Shown: positions 33,862 to 42,585 of the stretch, in pieces
How the letters are laid out: the number at the start of each line of letters is the position of its first letter
Position numbering within the stretch: position 1 is the first letter of the stretch
From: JBBROS01 sp965260995
GTDB taxonomy: Bacteria; Pseudomonadota; Alphaproteobacteria; Acetobacterales; Acetobacteraceae
Length of the DNA: 64,000 bases
NCBI GenBank assembly: GCA_965260995.1
Contig: CBDHCD010000003.1
Location: 372,001 to 436,000, forward strand
Direction of reading: 5' to 3'
Notes under the pieces: generated by a model
The model's database searches: none
Seen by the model: the letters and a program-made list of their open reading frames with translations, nothing else
What the model was told of the DNA's origin: nothing
Program-made: the position numbers and the translations under genes

Positions 33862-34797
33862 ATGTTCAACCGCCGCACGCTGCTGGCCGGCCTCGCTGCC
33901 GGCCTTTCCACGTCCGCGCTCGCCCCAGCCCGCGCAGCGGCGTCATGGGCCGGAACGTACCCGGAGTTGGTCCTCGCCGTCATCCCGGCCGAGAACGCCT
34001 CCGGCGTCACCGACCGCTTCCAGCCTTTCACCGACTACCTGAGCCGGCAGCTCGGCACCAAGGTGACCTTGCGCATCGCCAACGACTACGCCGCCGTCAT
34101 CGAGGGCCAGCGTTCCGGCAACATCCACATCGCCAACTACGGCCCGGCCTCCTTCGCCCGCGCCCTCATCACCGGCGTCGGCATCACCGCCTTCGTCATC
34201 GACGTCAACAAGGACGGCACCAAGGGCTATCACTCGGTATTCTACGTCAAGGCCGACAGCCCTTACCACACGCTGGAGGACCTCAAGGGCCACGACCTCG
34301 GCCTCGTTGACCCCAACTCCACCTCTGGCTACAACATGCCGCTCTACGCGCTCAGCAAGCGCGGCATCGACGCCGGGCAGTTCTTCGGCAAGGTCCTCGT
34401 CACCGGCAGCCACGAGAACGCCGTCCTCGCCCTCGTCCAAGGCACCGTGCAGACCTGCGCCAACTGGTGGAACGCCGCCGACGACAGCAACCTGACCCGC
34501 ATGTTTAACAAGGGCATGATCAAGGAGGTGGACGGCAAGGCCGCGTCGGTGGACGACTTTCGCATTGTTCTAAAATCCGACTTGATCATCAACTCGCCTT
34601 ACGCCTACCTCGACTCCCTTCCCGCCGACCTCAAGGCCGCGATCCGCGACGCCTTTCTCGGTGCCGCCGAAGCCGCCCCGGACGCCTTCGCCCGCCTGTC
34701 TGACGGCAAGAACCGGCCATGGCAGCCCGTGGCCAATGCCGACTACGACGAGACCATCAAGCTGATCCGCTACGTCGACAAGCTCCGCAAAGCCTGA
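33862..34797 (+). CDS. phnD: Phosphate/phosphite/phosphonate ABC transporter substrate-binding protein
   Basis: The product is 311 residues. It has a signal peptide (residues 1-26, NRRTLLAGLAAGL then an ARAAA-type cleavage site) followed by a type-II periplasmic binding fold. PhnD features include GNIHIANYGPASFARAL and VDPNSTSGYNMPLYAL, the latter a Ser/Thr phosphate-binding region. It delivers substrate to the two PhnE-like permeases. It begins 21 bp after phnC with an AAGGAG Shine-Dalgarno. Confidence 0.87.
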   Translation: MFNRRTLLAGLAAGLSTSALAPARAAASWAGTYPELVLAVIPAENASGVTDRFQPFTDYLSRQLGTKVTLRIANDYAAVIEGQRSGNIHIANYGPASFARALITGVGITAFVIDVNKDGTKGYHSVFYVKADSPYHTLEDLKGHDLGLVDPNSTSGYNMPLYALSKRGIDAGQFFGKVLVTGSHENAVLALVQGTVQTCANWWNAADDSNLTRMFNKGMIKEVDGKAASVDDFRIVLKSDLIINSPYAYLDSLPADLKAAIRDAFLGAAEAAPDAFARLSDGKNRPWQPVANADYDETIKLIRYVDKLRKA

Positions 34798-34807
34798 TCC
34801 GAACGCC

Positions 34808-35749
34808 ATGCCGGCTTCGCGACCGGCCCCGTGTTCGGCCATGCGCCCGGTCAACCCGCACGGCCAGGCGTCGGCGCTGACGATCCCCCCGCCGGCGCGA
34901 CTCGCTCCGCTCATAGCTGCCTATGGTGCCGCTGTCGCCGCCAAGCGGCGGCAACTCCTGCTCGGAGTCGCCCTGTTGCTCGCCGCGGCCGCCGCCGCCA
35001 GCGCCGGTGCCGAGGTGCGCCCGGCCCGCTTCTGGGCCAACCTCGGCAATGCCGGCAGCTACTTCGACCGCCTGCTCACCCTCGACACCGGCGCGCGCGT
35101 CTGGACCGACCCGGCCGAGTGGTTCTGGGGCCTGCGCCGCTGGGCCCTGTTGCTCGGGGAAACGCTGCTCATCGCCTACGTCGCCACCCTCACCGGCGCC
35201 GCCGCGGCCCTGGCCGCCGCGGTTCTCGCCAGCCGCAACCTCGGCTGCTCCGCGCTGGTGCGCTTCGTTGCCCGCCGCCTGCTCGAGTTCGCCCGCACCG
35301 TGCCGGACATCGTCTTCGCCCTCGTTTTCGTCGTCGCCTTCGGCCTCGGCGCGCTGCCCGGCGTGTTCGCCATCGCCGTCCACACCACCGGCACGCTCGG
35401 CAAGCTGTTCGCCGAGGTGATCGAGGCCATCGACATGGGGCCGGTCGAAGGCGTGGCGGCCGGCGGCGCGTCCTGGCTGTCCCGGGTCCGTTTCGGCGTC
35501 CTGCCGCAAATCCTCTCCAACGTCGTCAGCTACGCCCTGCTGCGCTTCGAGATCAACGTCCGCGGCGCTGCCGTCATCGGCTTCGTCGGTGCTGGCGGCA
35601 TCGGCGAGACCCTGCTGACCGCCATCCGCAAATTCTACTACGCCGACGTCAGCGCCATCCTGGTCATGCTGATCCTCTGCGTCATGCTGATCGACCTCGG
35701 TTCCGAGCGTCTGCGCCACCGCCTGCTCGCCCTGGACGCCGGGCCTTGA
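34808..35749 (+). CDS. phnE: Phosphonate ABC transporter permease, first copy
   Basis: The product is 313 residues. Five to six transmembrane segments are visible, with the BPD_transp_1 EAA-type loop EGVAAGGASWLSRVRFGVLP and the C-terminal GFVGAGGIGETL motif typical of PhnE. It starts 10 bp after phnD. The last codons overlap the second permease gene by 4 bp (TTGA). Its N-terminus is longer than average; ATG at 34841 is an alternative start. Confidence 0.85.
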   Translation: MPASRPAPCSAMRPVNPHGQASALTIPPPARLAPLIAAYGAAVAAKRRQLLLGVALLLAAAAAASAGAEVRPARFWANLGNAGSYFDRLLTLDTGARVWTDPAEWFWGLRRWALLLGETLLIAYVATLTGAAAALAAAVLASRNLGCSALVRFVARRLLEFARTVPDIVFALVFVVAFGLGALPGVFAIAVHTTGTLGKLFAEVIEAIDMGPVEGVAAGGASWLSRVRFGVLPQILSNVVSYALLRFEINVRGAAVIGFVGAGGIGETLLTAIRKFYYADVSAILVMLILCVMLIDLGSERLRHRLLALDAGP

Positions 35750-36621
35750 CGCCGCTCGCCGCCCACCTCCGCGCCCGATCCGTCCAAGCCAGGTCGGCGG
35801 CGCTCGAAGCCCGGCACGGTGGCCCGCGCCCCGCCAATGCCCGCCCGTCCGCCGCGGCTCTGGCCGCCGTCGGCATCGCCGCCGCGCTCTACGCGGCCGG
35901 GCTGGTGGCGCTCGACATCACCCCCGCGCGCCTATGGGCCGGCTTCGGTCGGCTGTTCGACATCACCGCCCTCATGCTACCACCCGTGCCGACCGCCTGG
36001 AGCCGCATCCCGCTCTATCTCGACGCGCTCGGCCAGACGCTGTCGATCGCCCTGCTCGGCACCCTGGCCGCCTCCCTCTTGGCCTTTCCCTTCGGGTTCC
36101 TGGCCGCCAAGACCGTCGTCGCCGACCGCGCCCTCCATGTCCTGGCCCGGCGCGGCCTCGACACTGTCCGCAGCATCGACACGCTGATCTGGGCCTTGAT
36201 CTGGATCAACGTCGTCGGCCTCGGTCCCTTCGCCGGCGCGCTCGCCATCGCCTCGGCCGACTTCGCCGCCCTGGCCAAGCTCATGTCCGAGGCGGTCGAG
36301 ACCTCGAATCGGCGTCCCCGCGACGCGGTGCTGGCGTGCGGCGGCGGCCCGGTTTCCGCTGTGCGCTTCGGCGTGCTGCCGCAGGTCTTGCCGGTGTTTG
36401 CCAGCCAAGTCCTCTACGTCTTCGAGTCGAACGTCCGCTCGGCCACCATCATCGGCATCGTCGGCGCGGGCGGCATCGGGCTGCATCTCTACGAGCAGAT
36501 CCGCACCCTGGAATGGCAGGAAGCGGCGTTCATCATCCTGATGGTCCTGGTCACCGTCGCCATGATCGACGCGCTGTCGCGGCGCCTGCGCGGCGCGCTC
36601 ATCGGCGCCGGCCGTCGGTGA
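35746..36621 (+). CDS. phnE: Phosphonate ABC transporter permease, second copy
   Basis: The product is 291 residues from TTG 35746, whose codon overlaps the stop of the previous gene (TTGA). The same permease fold is visible: a FPFGFLAAKTV segment, a cytoplasmic coupling loop ending VSAVRFGVLPQVLP and a GIVGAGGIGLHLYE end. Two different PhnE proteins would form a heterodimer. The next gene is convergent and only 28 bp away. Confidence 0.85.
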   Translation: MTPLAAHLRARSVQARSAALEARHGGPRPANARPSAAALAAVGIAAALYAAGLVALDITPARLWAGFGRLFDITALMLPPVPTAWSRIPLYLDALGQTLSIALLGTLAASLLAFPFGFLAAKTVVADRALHVLARRGLDTVRSIDTLIWALIWINVVGLGPFAGALAIASADFAALAKLMSEAVETSNRRPRDAVLACGGGPVSAVRFGVLPQVLPVFASQVLYVFESNVRSATIIGIVGAGGIGLHLYEQIRTLEWQEAAFIILMVLVTVAMIDALSRRLRGALIGAGRR

Positions 36622-36649
36622 TTATCCTGGCCGCCTATCCCCAAGTGCT

Positions 36650-37873
36650 TTACCCGAGACAAGCCTCCGCATATTGCCGCCCGACCACGGCCGGGCTGTA
36701 GAGCGCCCGCAATCGCGCCACCTCGGCCGGGGTCGGCCTGTGCGCCGCCGGGTCGCGCACCATCGTCAGCATCCGCCGCGCCCACTCGTCCGCGCTGAAC
36801 GGATCATCGAGGTAGTGCGCCAAACCGAGCGTCGTCTCCGGCAACGCCGTGCACCGCGTCGTCAGCGTTGGCAGCCCGAACCCGAGCGCCTCCACTGGCG
36901 GCATGCCGAAGCCTTCGAACACCGATGGGAACGCGAACATCTCGGCGTGCCGGAACCAGCCGCCCAGCGCCATGTCGTCCACGTAGCCCGTCATGTGCAC
37001 CCGCCCGGCAAGGCCGAGCTCCTCCGCCAACGGCCGCAACCCACGCCGCTGCCCGGCCACGCCCGTCAGCCCGTCGTAGCTCTGGCCGCAGAACACGAGC
37101 TGCAACTCCGGCTCCTGCTTGGCGATCTGCGCGAAGGCCCGCACCACCACGTCGAGGTTTTTGTGCGCGTACTGCGCCGCCACCGACAGCACGTAAGGCT
37201 TGGCCAACGGCCGCGCCGACCCCTCGCCGGCGCCGAACCGCTCCCATGAGATCGGGTTGGGGATCGTGACGATCTTGCGCTCGAACTGCCGCCCGTATTG
37301 CACCAGCAGGTCCCGCGCCACGAAATCCGAGATCGCGATCACCGTGTCGGCCCGCCGCATCGCCAGCCGCTGCGACGCCCCGAGCCACGCCCGCTTCTTC
37401 GGCGCGAAATACTGCGGGAAGTGCCGGTATTGCATGTCGTGCATCACCGTCGCCACCCGCCCGAGCCGCCGCGGCACCACCGGTGGCACGAAGTAGTTGG
37501 GGAATAGGATCGCGTCCGCCTCGAGGCCCGGCCGCAACGACGCCCACTGCTCGGCGATGAACCGCGGCCCCCGCCCGCCGCACGCGATCAGCCCGTCCGG
37601 CCCGATCGACCTCAGCTCGCGCACGAAGCCCGCATCGAGGTTCGCCTCGTCCGCGCACAGCAGCGACAATCGCGTCCCGCTCGTCGCTAGCCCGCGGACC
37701 AGGTTGTAGAGCATGTGCTCCGCGCCCCCGACCCGGCCGGTGAACACGAAGTGCGCCGTCACCAGCAGCCGCAGGTCGCGCGCTTCCGCGTGCCCCTCCC
37801 CGGTCGCTAGGCCGCTCCCCAAGCTCCCCTGGGGGCCGCGTTCCGCGCCGTGCTCTCCCACGAAGCCGTCCAT
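36650..37873 (-). CDS. GT4 family glycosyltransferase
   Basis: The product is 407 residues from ATG 37873. The GT-B fold shows a GRVGGAEHMLYNL N-terminal loop and a C-terminal domain with SVFEGFGMPPVEA (EX7E donor-binding motif). Retaining GT4 enzymes often transfer mannose, glucose or galactose. It overlaps the FkbM gene by 4 bp (ATGA) and ends a minus-strand unit wecG-wzy-fkbM-GT4. Donor and acceptor are not determinable. Confidence 0.88.
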   Translation of the reverse strand: MDGFVGEHGAERGPQGSLGSGLATGEGHAEARDLRLLVTAHFVFTGRVGGAEHMLYNLVRGLATSGTRLSLLCADEANLDAGFVRELRSIGPDGLIACGGRGPRFIAEQWASLRPGLEADAILFPNYFVPPVVPRRLGRVATVMHDMQYRHFPQYFAPKKRAWLGASQRLAMRRADTVIAISDFVARDLLVQYGRQFERKIVTIPNPISWERFGAGEGSARPLAKPYVLSVAAQYAHKNLDVVVRAFAQIAKQEPELQLVFCGQSYDGLTGVAGQRRGLRPLAEELGLAGRVHMTGYVDDMALGGWFRHAEMFAFPSVFEGFGMPPVEALGFGLPTLTTRCTALPETTLGLAHYLDDPFSADEWARRMLTMVRDPAAHRPTPAEVARLRALYSPAVVGRQYAEACLG

Positions 37874-38736
37874 CACCCGCGCCGCGCCCCCTCGTGCCCG
37901 GCCTCGATCGCGATGCCCGGGAACAACGACGCGAACCGCCGGCTGACGAAGATCTGATCTTCGGCCAGCGATTGCGGCGCGTGCTCCAGCGTCCCGGAGC
38001 GATGCTGATAATAGAACGGTCCCGCCATCCCGTGCTCGCGCATGAACGAGACGATCGACGCCCGGTCGCCGTTCTCGACGATGCACGCTTCGCAGGACCG
38101 CATGCACTCGACCGCGCCGGCCAGCACTTCCGGCTCGTGCCCTTCCACGTCGATCTTGATCAACGACGGCGACAGGCCGAACCGGGCGCAGATCGCATCC
38201 AGCGTGTCCACCGCCACGAGCGCGGTCCCGTCGCCCGCCGCGTCGTCCGCCACCACCTGGTTCACGACCGACGCGCCGTTCGATGTCATGCGCAGCTCGC
38301 CCGGCTGCTTCGACGCCGCCACGTTCAGCGCCCGCACCCCGGACCGCTTGTTCAGCGCGATGTTGCGCTCGAGCTTGGCGAACGCCGCCGGGATCGGCTC
38401 CAGGCTGACCACCGCCGCCGACGGCACTTCGGACGCGATCAGCGTGTAAGCCCCGATGTTGGCGCCCACGTCGATGAACACGGGCGCCTTCGCCAGCACC
38501 GCCTGCACGAAATGCATGTTGTTGTAGTCGTACCGGCCCAGCATGTTCACCGAGCTGATCACGCCACCCGGCTCGTCATCCATGATGATCGACTTCGAGA
38601 TCTGCAGCCGCACCGGCCGCGGGAAGAACAGCTTGCGCCCCTGCCACCAAAGATGCCGCAGCAGCGCGCCTGCCCGATTGCTGTGCTCGTTGCGCTGAAT
38701 GATCTGCAACGAAATGGCGAACTGCCGGACACTCAT
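37873..38736 (-). CDS. FkbM family methyltransferase
   Basis: The product is 287 residues from ATG 38736. SAM motif I FIDVGANIGAYTL is at residues 87-99, and a KIDVEGHEPEVL segment is characteristic of FkbM-type O-methyltransferases. It probably O-methylates a sugar in the polysaccharide, inferred from location. It has 4-bp overlaps on both sides (with the Wzy-like gene upstream and GT4 downstream), indicating translational coupling. Confidence 0.88.
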   Translation of the reverse strand: MSVRQFAISLQIIQRNEHSNRAGALLRHLWWQGRKLFFPRPVRLQISKSIIMDDEPGGVISSVNMLGRYDYNNMHFVQAVLAKAPVFIDVGANIGAYTLIASEVPSAAVVSLEPIPAAFAKLERNIALNKRSGVRALNVAASKQPGELRMTSNGASVVNQVVADDAAGDGTALVAVDTLDAICARFGLSPSLIKIDVEGHEPEVLAGAVECMRSCEACIVENGDRASIVSFMREHGMAGPFYYQHRSGTLEHAPQSLAEDQIFVSRRFASLFPGIAIEAGHEGARRG

Positions 38737-40280
38737 CGGGACCTCGCGAACGATAGGAGGGGACGAACTTGGCGCGCGGGCGAGCGGACGGTGGCGCGAG
38801 AGGCGGCGAAATGACTGGCGAAGACCGCGAGCGTCATCACGGTCGGCGTGCTGCCATAGGGACCAGCCACCGTGATGCCCCAGACCAGCATGGCGAACAG
38901 GAACAGGTCGCGCGACGGCTCCGGCCTGCGCACGTAGTCGACCAGTTGCAGGACCACGAGCGCCAGCAACGGCAGCGTGCCGACGATGCCGGTGCCGAGC
39001 AGGTTCTGCAGCCACGTGTTGTGCGCCTCGTCCACGATCAGGCCCGGCAGCCCGAGGAACAGCGGCAGGATGAACTTGCTCGAGTTGTAGCCGTAGCCGA
39101 ACCACGGCTCGATCTGGATCTTGTCCCAGACGAACGCCCAAATCTCGGTCCGCCCCGTCAACGTCAGCAGCTCCGTCGGATCGCCCGACCGGCTCAGCCC
39201 CTTGGTGAACCCCAGCAGGTAGCGCAGCGGCACCCCCGCGATCAGGATCACGCCCAGGCTCGCCGCCAGCAGCGAACTGCCCCACACCCAGAGCGAGCGC
39301 CGGGCCAGCACCGCCGCGATCCCCACCAGCATCGCCAGCAGCGCCGTCCGGCTGTCCGCGGCCAGCAACGTGAACAACCCCACCGCCGTCAACGGCGTCA
39401 CCACGAACAGGCCGCAATGCCCGCGGTACCAAAGCAGGAACGTCACCCCGAGCATCGTCGCGAGGCTGCACCCGAGCGCGTTGGCCTGGCCGGCCAGCCC
39501 GCAGATGCGCTCGATCAGCGAGCCGTCCGCCGTGATGAACGGCGAACGCCCGAGTTCCGGCACCACGAAATAGACCGCCCAGCCCGCCAGCACGAACAGG
39601 CACAACGACAGCGCGAACGTCAGCAGGAACTGCTTCTCGGTCAGCGTCACCGATGCCGCCCCGGTCAGCAGCAGCATCCCCAGCATCCCGAATGCCGTGC
39701 CGAACGTGTAGCTGGCGGACGCGGAATACATCGACGACAGCAGCGCGAACCCGAGATACGTCAGGATCAGCACCAGCCGCGGCTGCAGCAGCCGCCGCCA
39801 GTACGTCCCCAGCCGCGACAGCCCGATCAGCGCCGACCCGGCCCACAGCGCCAGCTTCATCGCGTTCTGCCAGTCGAGCCCCAAGTCCCCCGGCTCGCGC
39901 ACCCGGAACAACGCGTCGTTGACGAACACCAGCACGAACACGAACGCGATCATCGCCGGCGCGCTGCCGGCGCAGGCGTACAGCACCACCACCCCCGCCG
40001 CCACGCACACCGCCACCGCCAGCGGCAGCACCACCAGCGCCGCCGTGTCTCGGCTGGCGTAGAGCGCCACCAGCAGCGTCGCCGCCGCCAGCCCGACCAC
40101 GAGGATCGAGAGCGCCGTTTCGCGGCCCGTGCCGAACCTGGGCAGCCGAATGGATTGCAAAGCCTGCCTCACGTCCCTGACGATGCCGTAATGTTGCACG
40201 AACCGGCCGATCCCGCGACGCAGCATTGGAGGTAACCCGCCGCGCCGCCTAGGCGCGCGCCCAGACATGCGCCCAGACAT
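38733..40280 (-). CDS. O-antigen ligase/Wzy-like polymerase
   Basis: The product is 515 residues with about 12 transmembrane segments and a large periplasmic loop near residues 350-420 containing LTGRTEIWAFVWDKI and VDEAHNTWLQNL. This is the Wzy_C/WaaL signature region. It probably polymerises lipid-linked repeat units at the periplasmic face (GumE role), judging from the Wzx, Wzc and WcaJ partners. The start is uncertain: two in-frame ATGs (40280, 40268) lie in a 12-bp tandem repeat and a third is at 40226. Confidence 0.85.
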   Translation of the reverse strand: MSGRMSGRAPRRRGGLPPMLRRGIGRFVQHYGIVRDVRQALQSIRLPRFGTGRETALSILVVGLAAATLLVALYASRDTAALVVLPLAVAVCVAAGVVVLYACAGSAPAMIAFVFVLVFVNDALFRVREPGDLGLDWQNAMKLALWAGSALIGLSRLGTYWRRLLQPRLVLILTYLGFALLSSMYSASASYTFGTAFGMLGMLLLTGAASVTLTEKQFLLTFALSLCLFVLAGWAVYFVVPELGRSPFITADGSLIERICGLAGQANALGCSLATMLGVTFLLWYRGHCGLFVVTPLTAVGLFTLLAADSRTALLAMLVGIAAVLARRSLWVWGSSLLAASLGVILIAGVPLRYLLGFTKGLSRSGDPTELLTLTGRTEIWAFVWDKIQIEPWFGYGYNSSKFILPLFLGLPGLIVDEAHNTWLQNLLGTGIVGTLPLLALVVLQLVDYVRRPEPSRDLFLFAMLVWGITVAGPYGSTPTVMTLAVFASHFAASRATVRSPARQVRPLLSFARSR

Positions 40281-40300
40281 GCGTCCAGACAGGCGTCCAG
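40257..40300. repeat. 12-bp tandem repeat, about 3.7 copies, over the Wzy-like start codons
   Basis: The unit GCGCCCAGACAT occurs twice perfectly and once with two changes, plus a partial fourth copy. Read on the minus strand it encodes Met-Ser-Gly-Arg, so each full unit adds an in-frame ATG to the start of the Wzy-like gene. Confidence 0.6.
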
Positions 40301-40348
40301 CGTCGCCACGCGCCGGATCTCCATCAGCCGGTCAGCACAGGCCATCCG

Positions 40349-41155
40349 TTAGCTCGTCCGCGGGCGGTAAAGCCCCAGCTTCTGCAGCGCCACCATCGCC
40401 AGGAAACGCGGGTTGTTGCGAAAGTAGCGCCACCAGAGCCGCCGCGGCTCCCGCGCGGTCCGGTACAGCCACTCGAAGCCCGACCGCTGCACCAAGCGCG
40501 GCGCCCGGGGCGTGTGCCCGGCGTGCACGTCGAACGCCGCGCCCACGCCGATCAGCACCGCCGCCTCCAGCCGCCCGCGGTGGCTGTCCATCCAGAACTC
40601 CTGCTTCGGCGTGCTCAGCCCCACCCACACCACGTCGGGCTGCGCGGCGTTGATCATCGCCACCACCGCCTCGTCCTCCGCCTCGCTCAGCGGCCGGAAC
40701 GGGGGCGCGTGCCGGCCGACGATGCGGGCCCGCGGCGCGTGCGCCAGCAGCCCCGCCTCCAGCAACGCCAACGTCGCTTCCGTCGCGCCGTACAGGAAAT
40801 GCCGGTCCCCCCGCGCCTGCGACGCCGTGAACACCGCCGGCATCAGCTCCGGCCCGCACACCCGGTCGGTCTCCGCGTGGCCGGACAGCTTGAGCATCCA
40901 TGCCAGCGGCATCCCGTCCGGCGTCACCATCCCGGCCCCGTTGTGGATGCGGCGCAACTCGGGGCTTTCCTGGCTTTCCACCACCCCGTGCACGCTGGTG
41001 ACGCAGACGTAATGCCGCTCGCCGCGATCGATCCAACCCTGGATCGCCCGGATCGCGCCGTCCATGTTAATCACGCTGACGCCCACGCCGAGCACGTCCT
41101 GCCGCGCCGGCCGCGTGTTGCCCGCCCTCGCTTCATCTGAAAGCGCGTCGCTCAT
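40349..41155 (-). CDS. WecG/TagA/CpsF family glycosyltransferase (GT26)
   Basis: The product is 268 residues from ATG 41155 (MSDALS); in-frame ATGs at 41194 and 41218 exist. Family motifs are VTPDGMPLAWML and VGLSTPKQEFWMD, followed by the GVGAAFDVHAG segment. WecG/TagA/GumM enzymes transfer a sugar from a UDP-sugar to a lipid-linked acceptor and are membrane-associated. It is 68 bp upstream of the Wzy-like gene. It is the first of two members of this family in the window. Confidence 0.87.
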   Translation of the reverse strand: MSDALSDEARAGNTRPARQDVLGVGVSVINMDGAIRAIQGWIDRGERHYVCVTSVHGVVESQESPELRRIHNGAGMVTPDGMPLAWMLKLSGHAETDRVCGPELMPAVFTASQARGDRHFLYGATEATLALLEAGLLAHAPRARIVGRHAPPFRPLSEAEDEAVVAMINAAQPDVVWVGLSTPKQEFWMDSHRGRLEAAVLIGVGAAFDVHAGHTPRAPRLVQRSGFEWLYRTAREPRRLWWRYFRNNPRFLAMVALQKLGLYRPRTS

Positions 41156-41505
41156 CGGCCCGCCATGTCGTGGCCTGTCCGTCGTCTCGGTCATCGTGCC
41201 TGCCGTCCATCCGACCATGCGAGTCCACGAGAAGCCTCGTCCACCCGTGCTCCCATCATGCCACGCCCCCTGACCCTTGTCCTTTCCGGAGAAGCGTTAG
41301 TGCCGAATTGTCGCCCGGCCGGCCGGGCAGGGGCCGCGGACTAATCCGTTCGGGTAGGTGCCCCGCCGCATAGCCCATCCCGCTGAGGCGTTGGGCCATG
41401 TTGCAACAGGTGAACGCTCCGAAGGCGTAAGCATTCTGCCCATTGGACATCCGACCCCGATCCTGTGCGGATTAAGGCCGTGTCGCGTTGAGGAGTAAGG
41501 CGAGC
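41156..41505. other. Intergenic region with 16-bp palindrome
   Basis: This is 350 bp between the divergent GT26 and epimerase genes, so it should hold promoters in both directions. A perfect palindrome GCCCGGCCGGCCCGGC-like sequence lies at 41313-41328. A GAGGAG Shine-Dalgarno precedes the epimerase ATG at 41506. No convincing -35/-10 pair was found. Confidence 0.35.
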
Positions 41506-42585
41506 ATGAGCGTAGCGATCGTTACGGGATCAGGAGGACTGGTGGGCGCCGAGGCGGCTCGGCTGTTCGGGCAGCGCGGCCTCGACGTGGTCGGCATCGA
41601 CAACGACATGCGCAGCCGCTTCTTCGGCGCCGAGGCCAGCACCCGGTGGCAGGTGGACCAGCTCCGCCGCCAGCCTTTCTACACCCACGTCGACGCCGAC
41701 ATCCGCGACGACGCGGCCATGCAGGCGACCTTCGCCAAGTACGGCAAGGACATCAAGGTCATCATCCACTGCGCGGCCCAGCCCTCGCACGACTGGGCGG
41801 CCCGCGAGCCGGCGACGGACTTCACCGTCAACGCCAACGGCACCCTCGCCTTGCTGGAAGCCACCCGCAAGCACGCTCCCGACGCCGTGTTCATCTTCGT
41901 CAGCACCAACAAGGTCTACGGCGACCGCCCCAACCACCTGCCGCTGATCGAGAACGAGACCCGGCTCGAGTTGTCCCCCGACCACGAGTGGGCCGAGCAC
42001 GGCTTTCCCGAGACCATGAGCATCGACGGCTGCCTGCACAGCCTGTTCGGTGCGTCCAAGGTCGCCGCCGACGTGCTCGTCCAGGAATACGGCCGCTACT
42101 TCGGCATGAAGACCGCCTGCTTCCGCGGCGGCTGCCTGACCGGGCCGGGCCATTCCGGTGCGCAGTTGCACGGCTTCCTAGCCTACCTGATCAAGTGCGC
42201 CGCCACCGGCACGCCCTACACGGTGTTCGGCTACGGCGGCAAGCAGGTCCGCGACAACATCCATTCCCGCGACCTGATCGAGGCGTTCTGGTGCTTCTTC
42301 CAGCGCCCCAAGTCCGGCGAGGTCTACAACATCGGCGGCAGCCGCCATTCCAACTGCTCGATGCTGGAAGCCATCGCCATCGCCGAGGAACTGGCCGGCC
42401 GGCCGATGGTCACCAGCTACGACGCCCAAAATCGCACCGGCGACCACATGTGGTGGATCAGCGACGTCCGCAAGTTCCAGTTGGACTATCCGGAATGGTC
42501 ATACCGCTACGACATCCGCGGCATCATGGCCGACATCCACGCCGGCCTATCCACGCGGCTGGTGCCGCAAGCCGCGGCCGAGTGA
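41506..42585 (+). CDS. NAD-dependent epimerase/dehydratase, CDP-paratose 2-epimerase-like
   Basis: The product is 359 residues from ATG 41506 with a GAGGAG Shine-Dalgarno. It is an extended SDR with GSGGLVGAEAARLF as nucleotide motif and STNKVYGDRPN. The segment HSLFGASKVAADVLVQEYG aligns with the usual Tyr-x3-Lys position but has Phe in place of Tyr, which I recall as common in this subfamily. The rest of the sequence resembles the CDP-paratose 2-epimerase group. The stop codon overlaps the next ATG by one base (TGATG). Confidence 0.82.
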   Translation: MSVAIVTGSGGLVGAEAARLFGQRGLDVVGIDNDMRSRFFGAEASTRWQVDQLRRQPFYTHVDADIRDDAAMQATFAKYGKDIKVIIHCAAQPSHDWAAREPATDFTVNANGTLALLEATRKHAPDAVFIFVSTNKVYGDRPNHLPLIENETRLELSPDHEWAEHGFPETMSIDGCLHSLFGASKVAADVLVQEYGRYFGMKTACFRGGCLTGPGHSGAQLHGFLAYLIKCAATGTPYTVFGYGGKQVRDNIHSRDLIEAFWCFFQRPKSGEVYNIGGSRHSNCSMLEAIAIAEELAGRPMVTSYDAQNRTGDHMWWISDVRKFQLDYPEWSYRYDIRGIMADIHAGLSTRLVPQAAAE

